Assembly (NCBI RefSeq): GCF_028656955.1 | Contig: NZ_JAMDGY010000002.1 | Span: forward strand, 1-64,000 | Reading direction: 5' to 3' | Length of the DNA stretch: 64,000 nt | DNA from: Pseudomonas fontis | Lineage (GTDB): Bacteria > Pseudomonadota > Gammaproteobacteria > Pseudomonadales > Pseudomonadaceae | In this document: positions 35,090 to 44,426 of the stretch, piece by piece | Position numbering within the stretch: position 1 is the stretch's first letter | How the letters are laid out: each line of letters begins with the position of its first letter | Notes under the pieces: generated by a model | What the model was told of the DNA's origin: nothing | Seen by the model: only the letters and a program-made list of their open reading frames with translations | Database searches by the model: none | Made by a program: the position numbers and the translations under genes

Positions 35090-35746
35090 ATGTTTTTGCT
35101 TTTCGCAGTTGTAGTCTCAGCCTGGTTGTTGTGGCGAGCATTCAAACCTCGCAGCGCCAAGCCGCTGTTCAGCCAGCGCAAGCACTGGTCGCTGCTGCTG
35201 GCCAGGCCCATGGCCGATGCGATGGAAGTCGAGGGTTTCTACTCGCCGGCGTGTGATCACTTCACCGAGCAAGCGCAGACCATCCTGCGAGCAGCGTTGC
35301 TGCACCAGGCCGGGATCCGCAGCCATTGCAATGACGAGGCGGTGCGCTCGCACTTCAGCGCGACCCTCGAACGGCAATGGTTCAGCCTCGACCTGCAGGC
35401 GCTGGTCGCCGGCGATGAGCCGCGCGCAGCCATGGCCTTTGCCTGCACGCGGGTGGCGTTCCTGGTCCGTTGTGCGCTGCTGATGCGTTGGCTGGAGCCC
35501 GACCTCGCCTGGCGTGTGCTGCTGCTCAATGCGCAGCGGGCGCAGGACTGTTTCGACAGTTGGGAAGACTTTGGCACTGCCTACAAGCTGGGGCGTGAGC
35601 AGTGGGTTGCAGCGTTTCGCGTCGACTCGCTGGGCGAAGCGCTGCACGAGCAGCATCTGCGCCAGTTGCTGGCGCCCGGCAGCGGTGCCTGGGCCGATAT
35701 ACCCTGGCGTTCGCCAGCGGCGTTGAACCCGGTTTTGGCGGGGTAA
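35090..35746 (+). CDS. DUF1266-type membrane-anchored protein
   Basis: Protein of 218 residues: one N-terminal membrane helix (MFLLFAVVVSAWLLWRAF), then a soluble domain with DSWEDFGTAYKLGREQW (about 163-179), the pattern of DUF1266. E. coli DUF1266 proteins (YbeR, YbeU) lie in a cluster with Sel1-repeat proteins and the chaperone HscC, giving a loose parallel with the repeat protein here. Starts 10 bp after the PcfJ-like gene behind AAGGAGA. Confidence 0.8.
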   Translation: MFLLFAVVVSAWLLWRAFKPRSAKPLFSQRKHWSLLLARPMADAMEVEGFYSPACDHFTEQAQTILRAALLHQAGIRSHCNDEAVRSHFSATLERQWFSLDLQALVAGDEPRAAMAFACTRVAFLVRCALLMRWLEPDLAWRVLLLNAQRAQDCFDSWEDFGTAYKLGREQWVAAFRVDSLGEALHEQHLRQLLAPGSGAWADIPWRSPAALNPVLAG

Positions 35747-35789
35747 GCGTGCTCCCCTCAGCAACGCTTCCTCAGCAGGAAATACATCT

Positions 35790-35822
35790 GTATATTCGAA
35801 TATACGGTTTTTCGAATATACG
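35790..35822. promoter_or_regulatory. ArsR operator
   Basis: GTATATTCGAATATAC (35790-35805) is a perfect 16-bp palindrome, followed by a further TTCGAATATACG at 35811-35822. Located 10-42 bp before arsR; the likely autoregulatory site. Confidence 0.8.
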
Positions 35823-35831
35823 AGCCCTTCC

Positions 35832-36182
35832 ATGCCCCTGCCTCCCACCACCGTCTTCAAATGCCTAGGCGACGAAACCCGCGCCCGAATCATGTTGATG
35901 CTCAGCGCCGAAGGTGAGCTTTGTGTGTGCGAGCTGATCTGGGCGCTGGACGACAGCCAACCCAAAGTCTCACGCCACCTTGCCCAACTACGCGCTTGCG
36001 GCCTCCTGGAAGACCGCCGCCAAGGCCAATGGATCTACTACCGTCTTCACCCCGCCCTCCCGCAATGGGTCATCGAGGTGCTGCAGATAACCCGCGACGC
36101 GAATCTGCCATGGCTGACCCAGGACGCCCAGCGCCTGGCCTCCATGAGTGACCGCCCGGTACGCCAGGCCGCTTGCTGCTGA
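35832..36182 (+). CDS. arsR: ArsR-family arsenic-responsive repressor
   Basis: Repressor of 116 residues with a winged HTH. ELCVCEL carries Cys31 and Cys33, the As(III)-binding pair of classical ArsR proteins, and the C-terminus ends with two more Cys. As(III) binding releases it from the palindrome just upstream, inducing arsRBC. Confidence 0.94.
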   Translation: MPLPPTTVFKCLGDETRARIMLMLSAEGELCVCELIWALDDSQPKVSRHLAQLRACGLLEDRRQGQWIYYRLHPALPQWVIEVLQITRDANLPWLTQDAQRLASMSDRPVRQAACC

Positions 36183-36209
36183 CTTCCCCCACACACCCGA
36201 GCCCCATTC

Positions 36210-37490
36210 ATGCTGATAGCCGCTTCGATATTTGTGCTGACCCTGGTGCTGGTCATCTGGCAACCCAAAGGCCTGGGGATCGGCTGGAGTGCCGCCGGCG
36301 GTGCGCTGCTGGCGCTGCTGAGCGGCGTTGTGCAATTGAGCGACATCCCCGTGGTGTGGCACATCGTCTGGAATGCCACCGCCACATTCATCGCGCTGAT
36401 CATCATCAGCCTGTTGCTCGATGAAGCCGGTTTGTTCAAATGGGCTGCACTGCACATGGCGCGCTGGAGCAACGGTCACGGCGGCAAACTGTTCGTGCTC
36501 ATGGTGCTGCTGGGCGCGATGGTTTCAGCATTGTTCGCCAATGACGGGGCGGCATTGATCCTCACGCCCATTGTCATCGCCATGCTGACCGCGCTGCGCT
36601 TTTCCCCGGCCGCTACCCTGGCCTTCGTCATGGCCGCCGGGTTCATCGCCGATACCGCCAGCTTGCCGCTGGTGGTGTCGAACCTGGTCAATATCGTCTC
36701 GGCGGACTTCTTTGATATCGGTTTCGGCGAGTACGCCTCGATCATGTGGCCGGTGAACCTGGTCAGCATCGCCGCCACCCTGGGCATGCTGTGGTGGTTC
36801 TTTCGCAAGGACATCCCTGCCCACTTCGACACCACGCTGCAAGCCCCTCGCGAAGCCATCCGCGATGTGCGTACCTTTATTGCCGGCTGGTGGGTGCTTG
36901 GGCTGCTGTTGCTCGGGCTGTTCACCCTGGAGCCTCTGGGTATTCCCGTGAGTGCCGTGTCTGCCTTGGGCGCCGTGATCCTGCTAGTGGTCGCAGGCCG
37001 CAGCCGGATTATCTCGACCCGACGCGTCATCAAGCACGCCCCCTGGCAGATCGTCGTGTTCTCTCTGGGGATGTACCTGGTCGTCTATGGGCTGCGCAAC
37101 GCGGGGCTGACGCAACAACTGGCCGGGCTGCTGAACGGTTTCGCTGAACACGGTGTATGGGCGTCTGCCCTCGGCACCGGGGTGCTGGCCGCCCTGCTGT
37201 CGTCGGTCATGAACAACATGCCCAGCGTGCTCATCGGGGCACTGTCGATTGAGGCCACCCAAGCCTCCGGGGTCATTCAACAGGCAATGATCTATGCCAA
37301 CGTGATCGGCTGCGACCTGGGCCCCAAGATCACCCCCATCGGCAGCCTGGCCACATTGCTGTGGCTGCACGTACTCGCGAGCAAGAATATCCGCATCAGT
37401 TGGGGGTATTACTTCAAAGTCGGCAGCCTGCTCACCTTGCCGATCTTGCTGGTCACCCTGGCCGCGCTAGCACTGCGCCTTTCAATCTAG
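36210..37490 (+). CDS. arsB: ArsB arsenite efflux pump
   Basis: Inner-membrane transporter of 426 residues with about 12 helices, the family [37 protein letters not shown] and [13 protein letters not shown] segments. It expels arsenite/antimonite using the proton gradient. 27 bp after arsR and 9 bp before arsC; no arsA, so it works without the ATPase. Confidence 0.95.
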   Translation: MLIAASIFVLTLVLVIWQPKGLGIGWSAAGGALLALLSGVVQLSDIPVVWHIVWNATATFIALIIISLLLDEAGLFKWAALHMARWSNGHGGKLFVLMVLLGAMVSALFANDGAALILTPIVIAMLTALRFSPAATLAFVMAAGFIADTASLPLVVSNLVNIVSADFFDIGFGEYASIMWPVNLVSIAATLGMLWWFFRKDIPAHFDTTLQAPREAIRDVRTFIAGWWVLGLLLLGLFTLEPLGIPVSAVSALGAVILLVVAGRSRIISTRRVIKHAPWQIVVFSLGMYLVVYGLRNAGLTQQLAGLLNGFAEHGVWASALGTGVLAALLSSVMNNMPSVLIGALSIEATQASGVIQQAMIYANVIGCDLGPKITPIGSLATLLWLHVLASKNIRISWGYYFKVGSLLTLPILLVTLAALALRLSI

Positions 37491-37499
37491 GAGTTTTCA

Positions 37500-37970
37500 A
37501 TGAACGTCCTGTTCATGTGCACCGCCAACAGCTGCCGCAGCGTGCTGTCGGAGGCGCTGTTCAATCACCTTGCGCCTGCCGGCATGACAGGGCTGAGCTC
37601 GGGCAGCTTCCCCAGCGGCCGTCTCAATGGTCGTGCATTGAGCACGCTAAGGGCCATGGGTGTCGCCACCGATGGCCTGTATAGCAAGGGGTCGGAGACT
37701 TTTTCAGCCTCGCCACCAGACATCGTTATCACCGTGTGCGACAAGGCCGCAGGTGAGCCCTGCCCGGTCTACTTCGGCCCGGCAATCAAAAGCCACTGGG
37801 GCTTGAGCGACCCTTCCGAGGTGACCGGCAGTGATGCCGACGTGCAAGCCGCTTTCGAGGCGACGATTGAACACATCAAAAAGCGCTTCGCGGCATTCTT
37901 TGCACTGGACCTGGCATCACTCGCTCCCACCGAACTCAAGGCAGCGCTGGATCGCATAGGCGAGCAATAA
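37500..37970 (+). CDS. arsC: Arsenate reductase, low-molecular-weight phosphatase type
   Basis: Enzyme of 156 residues reducing arsenate to arsenite for export by ArsB. The P-loop CTANSCR (Cys7-x5-Arg13) followed by Ser is that of tyrosine phosphatases. Cys80 and Cys88 (VCDKAAGEPCPV) supply the disulfide relay, which points to thioredoxin-coupled reduction, not the glutaredoxin type of plasmid R773. Third gene of arsRBC; arsH is absent. Confidence 0.94.
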   Translation: MNVLFMCTANSCRSVLSEALFNHLAPAGMTGLSSGSFPSGRLNGRALSTLRAMGVATDGLYSKGSETFSASPPDIVITVCDKAAGEPCPVYFGPAIKSHWGLSDPSEVTGSDADVQAAFEATIEHIKKRFAAFFALDLASLAPTELKAALDRIGEQ

Positions 37971-37984
37971 ACGCTCCCTCCCCC

Positions 37985-38902
37985 TTATCGCAACGGCACA
38001 TAGATATCCGTCTGCCACTGATCCTGCGGCGTCTCGGGATACACGCTGAGGTAGTGGAAGAACAGCGGGTGATCGCGCAGTTCTTCCCCACTGGCAGGCA
38101 GCCAGTCACGGTAGATGGGGTAGATCGTTTCGCCGATGTGATCCGGCGAGCCCATGTGCCGCACCACAACGCAACGCCCGCCGGGGATGACGATCTCATG
38201 CACGCCGAACGTATTCGCTGACACCGCCTCGTGGATCTCACCACCAATAGCAAAGCGGAAGTCTTGCGGCGGTGTTGTATCGGGGTTGTTGTACGGCACC
38301 CCGAACGTACGACTGGTTGCAACCGGCGACTGCCCACTGTGCATGCGCCACGCAATGAACTTTTGTACGTTTTCATCAACTTGCCCCGGTGGCCCGCAAT
38401 GCTCCAGCGCTGCGACCCTTACCTCGGCAAAATCCACGATTCTTACTTGCATGATGACGCTCCTTGAGAAGTGAGGGATGGCGAACACCGTATTCCAGAC
38501 CGTCCAACTCGGTTGCTGCCGGAACGCACTTGGCGTCATGCCGATTGCCCGCTTGAATGCCCGACAAAATGCCTCGGGGCTCTCAAAGCCGGCATCGATT
38601 GCCGCGTCCAGTACCGAGTAGTGCGCAATAGAGGCCAAGTGATGTGCCGAGCGACGCAGTCGCATCAGCTGTACATAGCGCGCCACGGGCACGCCGATGT
38701 ACGCGGTGAACTGTCGATGGAAGTGAAACACCGAAAAGTTCGCAACATCACTCAACGCCTTCACCGACAAGTCACCCTCGAGGTTGGCCTCGATATAGGC
38801 CAGCACGGCGTTGAAACGCTTTAAGTAGGCGGCGTTGGTCGGCAGGTCGGTCACAGGGCAGAAGCTCCTACTGGAAGTACGGTGGACAACAGCATCGATC
38901 AA
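37985..38902 (-). CDS. AraC-family regulator with GyrI-like effector domain
   Basis: Regulator of 305 residues. Two HTH motifs at about 30-120 (LSVKALSDVANFSVFHFHRQF and GFESPEAFCRAFKRAIGMTP), then a GyrI/Rob-like ligand-binding domain (about 150-303, ending DIYVPL). Such proteins sense drugs or other hydrophobic molecules. Convergent with arsC. Target unknown. Confidence 0.9.
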   Translation of the reverse strand: MIDAVVHRTSSRSFCPVTDLPTNAAYLKRFNAVLAYIEANLEGDLSVKALSDVANFSVFHFHRQFTAYIGVPVARYVQLMRLRRSAHHLASIAHYSVLDAAIDAGFESPEAFCRAFKRAIGMTPSAFRQQPSWTVWNTVFAIPHFSRSVIMQVRIVDFAEVRVAALEHCGPPGQVDENVQKFIAWRMHSGQSPVATSRTFGVPYNNPDTTPPQDFRFAIGGEIHEAVSANTFGVHEIVIPGGRCVVVRHMGSPDHIGETIYPIYRDWLPASGEELRDHPLFFHYLSVYPETPQDQWQTDIYVPLR

Positions 38903-39132
38903 ATCGGTGTACGTGCGCCTAGCCGGGTTTGCTCAAGGTACGCCAATGCACGACAGGGCGTTTGATGCGTATGAACCTTGGCTTTGGCGATGGGAGCAAC
39001 GGCCACAGGTCGAAAGCCGTCAGCAAAGCAGGTAGTATTCAATGGCCTTGTGCCACTTTCCATGGAAGACGGCACTTCAATCAAAGCGCCCTACCCCGCT
39101 TTCTACCCGCGCCCCTGAAACGGTGACATGCA

Positions 39133-40656
39133 ATGGATGCGAGCATTCAGAAGTTCGAACTCTACGGCCACTTCCTCGACACGCCGAAGAGCAAGGTTGA
39201 TACAAACTCAGTCCGGCGAGCGTTCACGACGATTGCCTCGACCTGGTCCCGTAAAATCAACGCGGGCTTTCACGAGCTGTTTGCCAACCTGGATGCCCTC
39301 TATGAAGATGGCGACGACCTGGCCGACGAGATCCGCAAGCAGGCCATCGGCCAAAGTATCAAGTTCATTGTCGCCCACGGCATCTACGACATTGACGAAG
39401 CGCGGTTCTATGAAACGTTCATGCAGCGCTACGATTCATGGGATGAAGACTTCGGGGTATTGGCTGAACAATACGAAGCCATTGCCGAGCGCTCTTCCGA
39501 CCTGGACGCCCATCGCACCAATCGCCGGCAAAGTCGCCGCCAATGGGTAGGCTACGGCACTGAAAAGGCGGTGTACGACGCCGATGCCAAGAACCTCCTA
39601 TCCAATATCGGCCATGGCGTATTCAACCTGATGGCCAAAGGGGTCACCGCCATTGGCGACTCGCTGAAGAAAGACGAGATCTTCAAGAGCCCCACGACTG
39701 TCCGGGTATTCGTGGACGCGGCCGACAATCTCGTGACAGCGGCCTACCTGGCCACGCTCGATGCAATCAATGAAGAGTCACCCGGCACGTTGCACGGTTA
39801 CTCGAATGACGAGATCAGAAAATCCAAGGCGATCACCGAAAACATTGAAAAAGGCATCATCCCCGAAGATGCCCTGGTGGTGTCAGCAATCAAGGCCATC
39901 AGTGTCTACCCCTACAACGAGACGATCTATCCGATCCTGCTGCGCAACTTTGGCGGCGATCAGGGGCGCCTTGACCAGGTGGTGGAATATTTCGGCATGG
40001 GCGACCTGCTCAGCGAAAAACAGGCACTGCTCCAGGCGCAACTGCGCCAATGCGACCTCAGCACAGTGGACAGCTTCAATGCCTGTCGCCCGGAACTTGA
40101 ACGCTATGCGCAGTTCATTTGCCTTGAGCAGTTCGACGAGCAGTGTGCGCTGGTGATTGCCAAGATCGTTGCCCGCGAGAATCAGGCCGCCATGCAACCG
40201 GCCACTGCCCTCGCATTGACAGCTGCACCGCAAGAGCAACGCAGCGGCATGAGCGTAAAAACCGCCGCACATGGCCGCCTCTCCAACGCCGACCACAAGT
40301 TCTACGCCGCCCCGGATTTGCCGTCGAAGAAGATTCAGGCCTTCCTGGACAAGAACGGCCTGAGGGTCGCCAACGACCAGGTGGTATTCTTCTTCGATGA
40401 GACGGTCTTCGGCTCGGGCGACAAGGGCGTGCTGGTCGATCTGGACTACGTGTATGTCCAACTGCAGTTCAAGGAGGCGCACCGCGTAGCGCTTGGCGAT
40501 ATCGCGAACATCACCATCAGCGGCCTGCTGAACAAGAAACTGGCCATTGCCAAGCACGACGGCACCAAGGTCGACGTGGTGCTCACCCAAAGCAACAACG
40601 GCGCGAGCAGCCTGCGAGAGGCCATTCTCGGGCTGGTACGCTTGAAGTCGGCGTAA
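39133..40656 (+). CDS. Large cytosolic protein of unknown function
   Basis: Protein of 507 residues that I do not recognise. No signal peptide or membrane segment. An N-terminal helical domain is followed by a middle region (ISVYPYNETIYPILLRNFGG). After a linker of about 30 residues rich in Ala/Thr/Gln comes a C-terminal domain (about 390-505) with DHKFYAAPDLPSKKIQAFL and VLVDLDYVYVQLQFKEA, which looks beta-rich and could be PH-like. It stands alone between an AraC gene and a kinase gene. The domain boundaries are inference. Confidence 0.75.
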   Translation: MDASIQKFELYGHFLDTPKSKVDTNSVRRAFTTIASTWSRKINAGFHELFANLDALYEDGDDLADEIRKQAIGQSIKFIVAHGIYDIDEARFYETFMQRYDSWDEDFGVLAEQYEAIAERSSDLDAHRTNRRQSRRQWVGYGTEKAVYDADAKNLLSNIGHGVFNLMAKGVTAIGDSLKKDEIFKSPTTVRVFVDAADNLVTAAYLATLDAINEESPGTLHGYSNDEIRKSKAITENIEKGIIPEDALVVSAIKAISVYPYNETIYPILLRNFGGDQGRLDQVVEYFGMGDLLSEKQALLQAQLRQCDLSTVDSFNACRPELERYAQFICLEQFDEQCALVIAKIVARENQAAMQPATALALTAAPQEQRSGMSVKTAAHGRLSNADHKFYAAPDLPSKKIQAFLDKNGLRVANDQVVFFFDETVFGSGDKGVLVDLDYVYVQLQFKEAHRVALGDIANITISGLLNKKLAIAKHDGTKVDVVLTQSNNGASSLREAILGLVRLKSA

Positions 40657-40720
40657 CGGTCTACACACTGGCACGTCGTGATTCCGGGCAGCCGCTTCGC
40701 TGCGCGGAACCACGGCTGGG

Positions 40721-41338
40721 TCAAGCGGGGTGACTTGAGGTTGGCAGCAACGCGATCATTTGATCAAAGGCTGCGAGCGAATAGCGCCCCTCGCGGTTTT
40801 CCACGGCCGGCATTGCGGCTGGCAACTCGAATAGCACGCTTGCGGGGCGCACTTGCGCCATGGCCGAGTACCAACTCAAAAGTGCCTGTTGCAGGCGTAC
40901 GTGCAGTTCAAAGTTGCCCCGACGCCGAGTCGTGTCGGCCTTGGCACGTTCACGCGCCAGCTGCGGATCGATGCGGCCAACGATGTAACAGTCGGCAAAA
41001 CCGATACGCCCTTGGGCGATGGTTTCCCGTGTGGCGTCCAACTCTACTCGCCAGTCGTGCTCGCTTGCCTCGCCGATCTGCCACAGGGTCCAGATGTAGT
41101 GGAGTTTGAGCGGGTCACTGTCACACACCGCCCACGCCGATTGTGCCTCCATGGCCAGCGCCGCTTGCCAGCGGTCGACGTTTCGCTCGGCCCAAAACGT
41201 TGCGGTGCCGATGGGGTCCGCCGTCCGGTCTGGTACGTTTTCAAATCGTCCATGTTCCGCAACGACATGCTGCCCACCCTGCCTGGCGCACCACGTGGTT
41301 TTCCCGCAGGCACTGATACCTTCAACAACCACAATCAT
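40721..41338 (-). CDS. P-loop kinase-like protein
   Basis: Protein of 205 residues with an N-terminal Walker A, VVVEGISACGKTTWC, and a deoxynucleoside- or thymidylate-kinase-like outline (FADCYIVGRIDPQLARER as a lid/DRF-like region). Substrate unknown; could be a small-molecule or nucleoside kinase. Starts at the upstream ATG with no nearby alternative. Confidence 0.8.
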   Translation of the reverse strand: MIVVVEGISACGKTTWCARQGGQHVVAEHGRFENVPDRTADPIGTATFWAERNVDRWQAALAMEAQSAWAVCDSDPLKLHYIWTLWQIGEASEHDWRVELDATRETIAQGRIGFADCYIVGRIDPQLARERAKADTTRRRGNFELHVRLQQALLSWYSAMAQVRPASVLFELPAAMPAVENREGRYSLAAFDQMIALLPTSSHPA

Positions 41339-41497
41339 TGCGCTGACTACTCCGTTAATTAAGCAGCGCAGATTGTGCCAGAGCAGCCGCGCTACGGCGA
41401 AACAACAGACGCGGCAGGCCCTTCTGCACTGTGGAAAAATAGGCCAGGATCACCGAAGATCAGAAAAAGGCACTTCGCCCACCAGGATACGTACCCA

Positions 41498-42379
41498 TTG
41501 CGCTACTCCCTTGTTGCAAACGGCACCCTGCAATCACCGCACAAACCCGAAGTGTCAGTCCCCTGGTGGAGCTTCAGCAAGACCGTACTGGCCGCAGCCG
41601 CCCTGACACTGGTGCGTGACGGCCTGATCAGGCTTGACGACGAAGTGCTCGAAGGCCCGTTTACACTGCGCCAACTGCTGCAACATCAAGCTGGGCTCGC
41701 CGACTATGGTGAGTTGCCCGAATACCATGCAGCCGTAGCCCAGGGTGAAACACCCTGGCCGGCAGATGAAATGCTGCAGCGCCTGGATGCCAACCGCCTG
41801 CGTTATGCCCCTGGCAGCGGTTGGCGATACTCGAATGTCGGCTATCTGTACGTGACGCGATTGCTTGAGCGCCTGACCCGCTTGCCGCTCGCGGACGTGT
41901 TGGAGGCGCGTGTATTCGCCCCGCTCGACATGACGGCCATTCGCCTCGCGACGACGTGCGCCGATCTTGAGACGGTACGCATGGGCGCAGATGCCGGCTA
42001 TGACCCGCGTTGGGTCTATCACGGCCTGCTGGTTGGCCCGCTCTCGCAGGCAGCCCTGCTGCTGGATCGACTCTTGAGCGGAGCACTGCTCCCCCGCGCG
42101 CTGCTTGATGAGATGCACAGCACGCTGGCCCTGGGCGGCCCGATCCCCGGCCGGCCCTGGACGGTTCCCGGCTACGCACTCGGTTTGATGATCGGCACCG
42201 TGGACAGCGGGTTGACCTTGTGCGGGCACACCGGAAGCGGGCCGAACACTGTGGTCGCGATATACCGCAGTGTTCAGGGTAAGCACACGGCCACGTGTGC
42301 CGCATTCAGCGAAGGCGAAGATCAGGGCAAGGTGGAAACCCAAGCCCTGCTCCAACTCTCGCAGTCGCTGTTGCGCTAG
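41498..42379 (+). CDS. Serine beta-lactamase-like hydrolase
   Basis: Protein of 293 residues of the class C beta-lactamase/penicillin-binding fold: SFSKT gives SxxK, WRYSNVGY the YxN, and LCGHTGSGP the KTG-like HTG. No signal peptide, so a cytosolic esterase or peptidase is likelier than a lactamase. The start chosen is TTG at 41498 behind AGGA, giving MRYSLVANGTL; an ATG at 41375 would add 41 residues of poor coding quality. Confidence 0.78.
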   Translation: MRYSLVANGTLQSPHKPEVSVPWWSFSKTVLAAAALTLVRDGLIRLDDEVLEGPFTLRQLLQHQAGLADYGELPEYHAAVAQGETPWPADEMLQRLDANRLRYAPGSGWRYSNVGYLYVTRLLERLTRLPLADVLEARVFAPLDMTAIRLATTCADLETVRMGADAGYDPRWVYHGLLVGPLSQAALLLDRLLSGALLPRALLDEMHSTLALGGPIPGRPWTVPGYALGLMIGTVDSGLTLCGHTGSGPNTVVAIYRSVQGKHTATCAAFSEGEDQGKVETQALLQLSQSLLR

Positions 42380-42395
42380 CAGCCGGCTGCGGCCC

Positions 42396-42986
42396 TCAGG
42401 CCAATGCCGACTCCACAAACTCCAGGCGGTCTTGTCCGAAGAACATCTCGCCATCGACAAAGCAGGTTGGCGCGCCAAACACCCCGCGCTGCACGGCCTC
42501 GGTGGTGGCCACCTTCAGCGCCTCCTTGACCTCGGCATCGGCGACCAGCGCGATGAATTCCTGCGCTGAAAACCCGGCAGCCGCCAGTACCTGAGCCAGC
42601 ACCTGGGGGTCTCCCAGGTTCTGCTGCTCGACCCACATACCATTGAACATCGCCGTCAGGTAGGCCTCGAAGCGCTGCGGATGCTTGAGCTGCATGCCAA
42701 TCGCGCCGCGCATCAAGGTCAGCGTGTTGATCGGGAAATACCGGCTGAAGTGCAATGGCACTCCATAGCGGCTGGCGTAGCGTTGCAGGTCCACCAGCGA
42801 GTAGCGCGCCTTGGCCGGGATCGCCGCAGGCGATGCATTGCCGGTGACCTGGAATACGCCACCGAGCAGCATCGGGCGCCACACCATTTGCGCGTTGTGG
42901 CGCTCGCACAGTGCAGGCAATTGAGTCCAGGCCAGGTAGCTGGCCGGGCTGCCCAGGTCAAAGAAGCATTCGACAGTCTTGCTCAT
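42396..42986 (-). CDS. DsbA-fold 2-hydroxychromene-2-carboxylate isomerase-like protein
   Basis: Protein of 196 residues of the GST-kappa/HCCA-isomerase family: N-terminal CFFDLGSPASYLAW with the Ser that binds glutathione in place of the CXXC, and GVFGAPTCFVDGEMFFGQDRL at the C-terminus. Members isomerise naphthalene catabolites or have unknown substrates. Follows an SDR gene by 38 bp on the same strand, so the two form a small unit facing the TetR gene. Confidence 0.88.
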   Translation of the reverse strand: MSKTVECFFDLGSPASYLAWTQLPALCERHNAQMVWRPMLLGGVFQVTGNASPAAIPAKARYSLVDLQRYASRYGVPLHFSRYFPINTLTLMRGAIGMQLKHPQRFEAYLTAMFNGMWVEQQNLGDPQVLAQVLAAAGFSAQEFIALVADAEVKEALKVATTEAVQRGVFGAPTCFVDGEMFFGQDRLEFVESALA

Positions 42987-43024
42987 CGCGACAGGTTCCT
43001 TTTTGTTGTTATCGGAGAGGTGGC

Positions 43025-43759
43025 TTACCAGCGTTCCATCCACGGGCGCAGGTCGAGTTCGAAGGTCCAGGCATCGCGTGGCTGGGCATGCAGGAACCAG
43101 TAGCTGTCGGCGATATGCGCCGGGTCGAGAATGCCGTCCTGGTCCTTCAGCGCATAGCGCTCGGGGAAGCTGTCGCGGATGAATGCGGTGTCGATTGCCC
43201 CATCCACCACTACATGGGCAACGTGGATATTTCGCGGCCCCAGCTCGCGGGCCATGCTCTGCGCCAGGGCGCGAATGCCATGCTTGGCCCCGGCAAACGC
43301 GGCAAACCCGGCGGCACCGCGCAGGCCTGCGGTAGCACCGGTAAACAGGATGGTCCCGCGCTCACGGGTGACCATGCGCCGCGCCACCGCCTGGCCGGTG
43401 AGGAAGCCGGCAAAGCAGGCCATTTCCCAAATCTTGAAGTACTTGCGGGCCGTCTCGTCGAGAATGCTGCAGGGCACATTGGCGCCAATGTTGAAGACGA
43501 AGGCTTCAATCGGGCCGATGTTCGTCTCGATATCCTCGACCAGCGCCGCCACCTCGTCTTCCTTGCGCGCATCGGAGGCAAAACCGTACGCCCGACCGCC
43601 TTGGGCATGGATCTCGTCGAGCAGCGGCTGCAACTTGTCGGCACTGCGCCGCGTGACGCAGGCAATGTAGCCTTCGCGCGCAAAACGCTTGGCAATCGCC
43701 CCGCCTGTCGCATCCCCCGCGCCAACCACCAGCACGACCTTGTTGTTGTTCTGAGTCAT
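43025..43759 (-). CDS. SDR-fold protein with Phe at the catalytic Tyr position
   Basis: Protein of 244 residues with the Rossmann motif LVVGAGDATGGAIAKRFA and the catalytic Ser region ILFTGATAGLRG. Where active SDRs have YxxxK this one reads FAGAK (Phe, codon TTT). That change is known in a subset of SDRs; reduction may be impaired. Divergent from a TetR regulator with repeats between, so probably repressed by it. Next gene encodes an HCCA-isomerase-like protein. Confidence 0.87.
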   Translation of the reverse strand: MTQNNNKVVLVVGAGDATGGAIAKRFAREGYIACVTRRSADKLQPLLDEIHAQGGRAYGFASDARKEDEVAALVEDIETNIGPIEAFVFNIGANVPCSILDETARKYFKIWEMACFAGFLTGQAVARRMVTRERGTILFTGATAGLRGAAGFAAFAGAKHGIRALAQSMARELGPRNIHVAHVVVDGAIDTAFIRDSFPERYALKDQDGILDPAHIADSYWFLHAQPRDAWTFELDLRPWMERW

Positions 43760-43773
43760 AGCGTCGCCTTTTG

Positions 43774-43796
43774 GTAAACGATCATTTAGTAAACGA
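43774..43796. promoter_or_regulatory. Candidate TetR operator
   Basis: Two direct copies of GTAAACGA (43774-43781 and 43789-43796), 15 bp apart, in the SDR/TetR intergenic region; TetR proteins of this kind often bind such sites. Confidence 0.5.
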
Positions 43797-43850
43797 ACGC
43801 TATGCTATGATTTTGTCTTCGTCAAGCCAGTGATTCAGAGGACCGTCGGC

Positions 43851-44417
43851 GTGCGCTACTCCACCACCCACAAGGAACAGACCCGCCAGAAGCTGGTTGA
43901 AAGCAGCGGCGCCATCGCCAAACAGGGCGGATTCTCGGCCACCGGCGTGGCCGGGCTGATGAAGGCCATCGGCCTGACCGGAGGCGCGTTCTACAACCAT
44001 TTCCCGTCCAAGGACGACCTGTTCACCGAGGTCGTGCGCCATGAGCTGTCCAACAGCCAGATCGGCCTGTGCACGCGCCACGGTGCGCTGAGCCGGGAGA
44101 AACTCGAGCGCTGCCTGGACCAGTACCTGAACATGGCACACCTGCGTAACCCGGAGCATGGCTGTGCGATTCCCGCGCTCGGCGCCGAAGTGGCGCGGGC
44201 CGCGCAGCCAGTCAGAGAGGAGGCCGAACATTGGCTGCGGGCGTTGCAGGAGGTGTGGTCGCAGACACTGGACGACCCGCAACTGGCGTGGGCCCTGCTG
44301 TGCCAGTGTGTCGGTGCCTTGGTGGTCGCGCGGATGCTGGCGCATGAAACGAGCCAGGAAGAGGTGTTGCAGGCCAGCCGTGGGTTCCTGGCCAAGGCGC
44401 TGCATCCAGCGCCTTGA
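43851..44417 (+). CDS. TetR-family transcriptional regulator
   Basis: Repressor of 188 residues with an N-terminal HTH (FSATGVAGLMKAIGLTGGAFYNHFPSKDDLF) and the usual helical ligand domain. Start: a GTG behind AGAGGA, giving MRYSTTHKEQTRQ; an upstream GTG at 43830 is possible. Divergent from the SDR/HCCA unit, its likely target. Ligand unknown, perhaps an electrophile or quinone given the partners. Confidence 0.9.
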   Translation: MRYSTTHKEQTRQKLVESSGAIAKQGGFSATGVAGLMKAIGLTGGAFYNHFPSKDDLFTEVVRHELSNSQIGLCTRHGALSREKLERCLDQYLNMAHLRNPEHGCAIPALGAEVARAAQPVREEAEHWLRALQEVWSQTLDDPQLAWALLCQCVGALVVARMLAHETSQEEVLQASRGFLAKALHPAP

Positions 44418-44426
44418 GCCCTGTGT

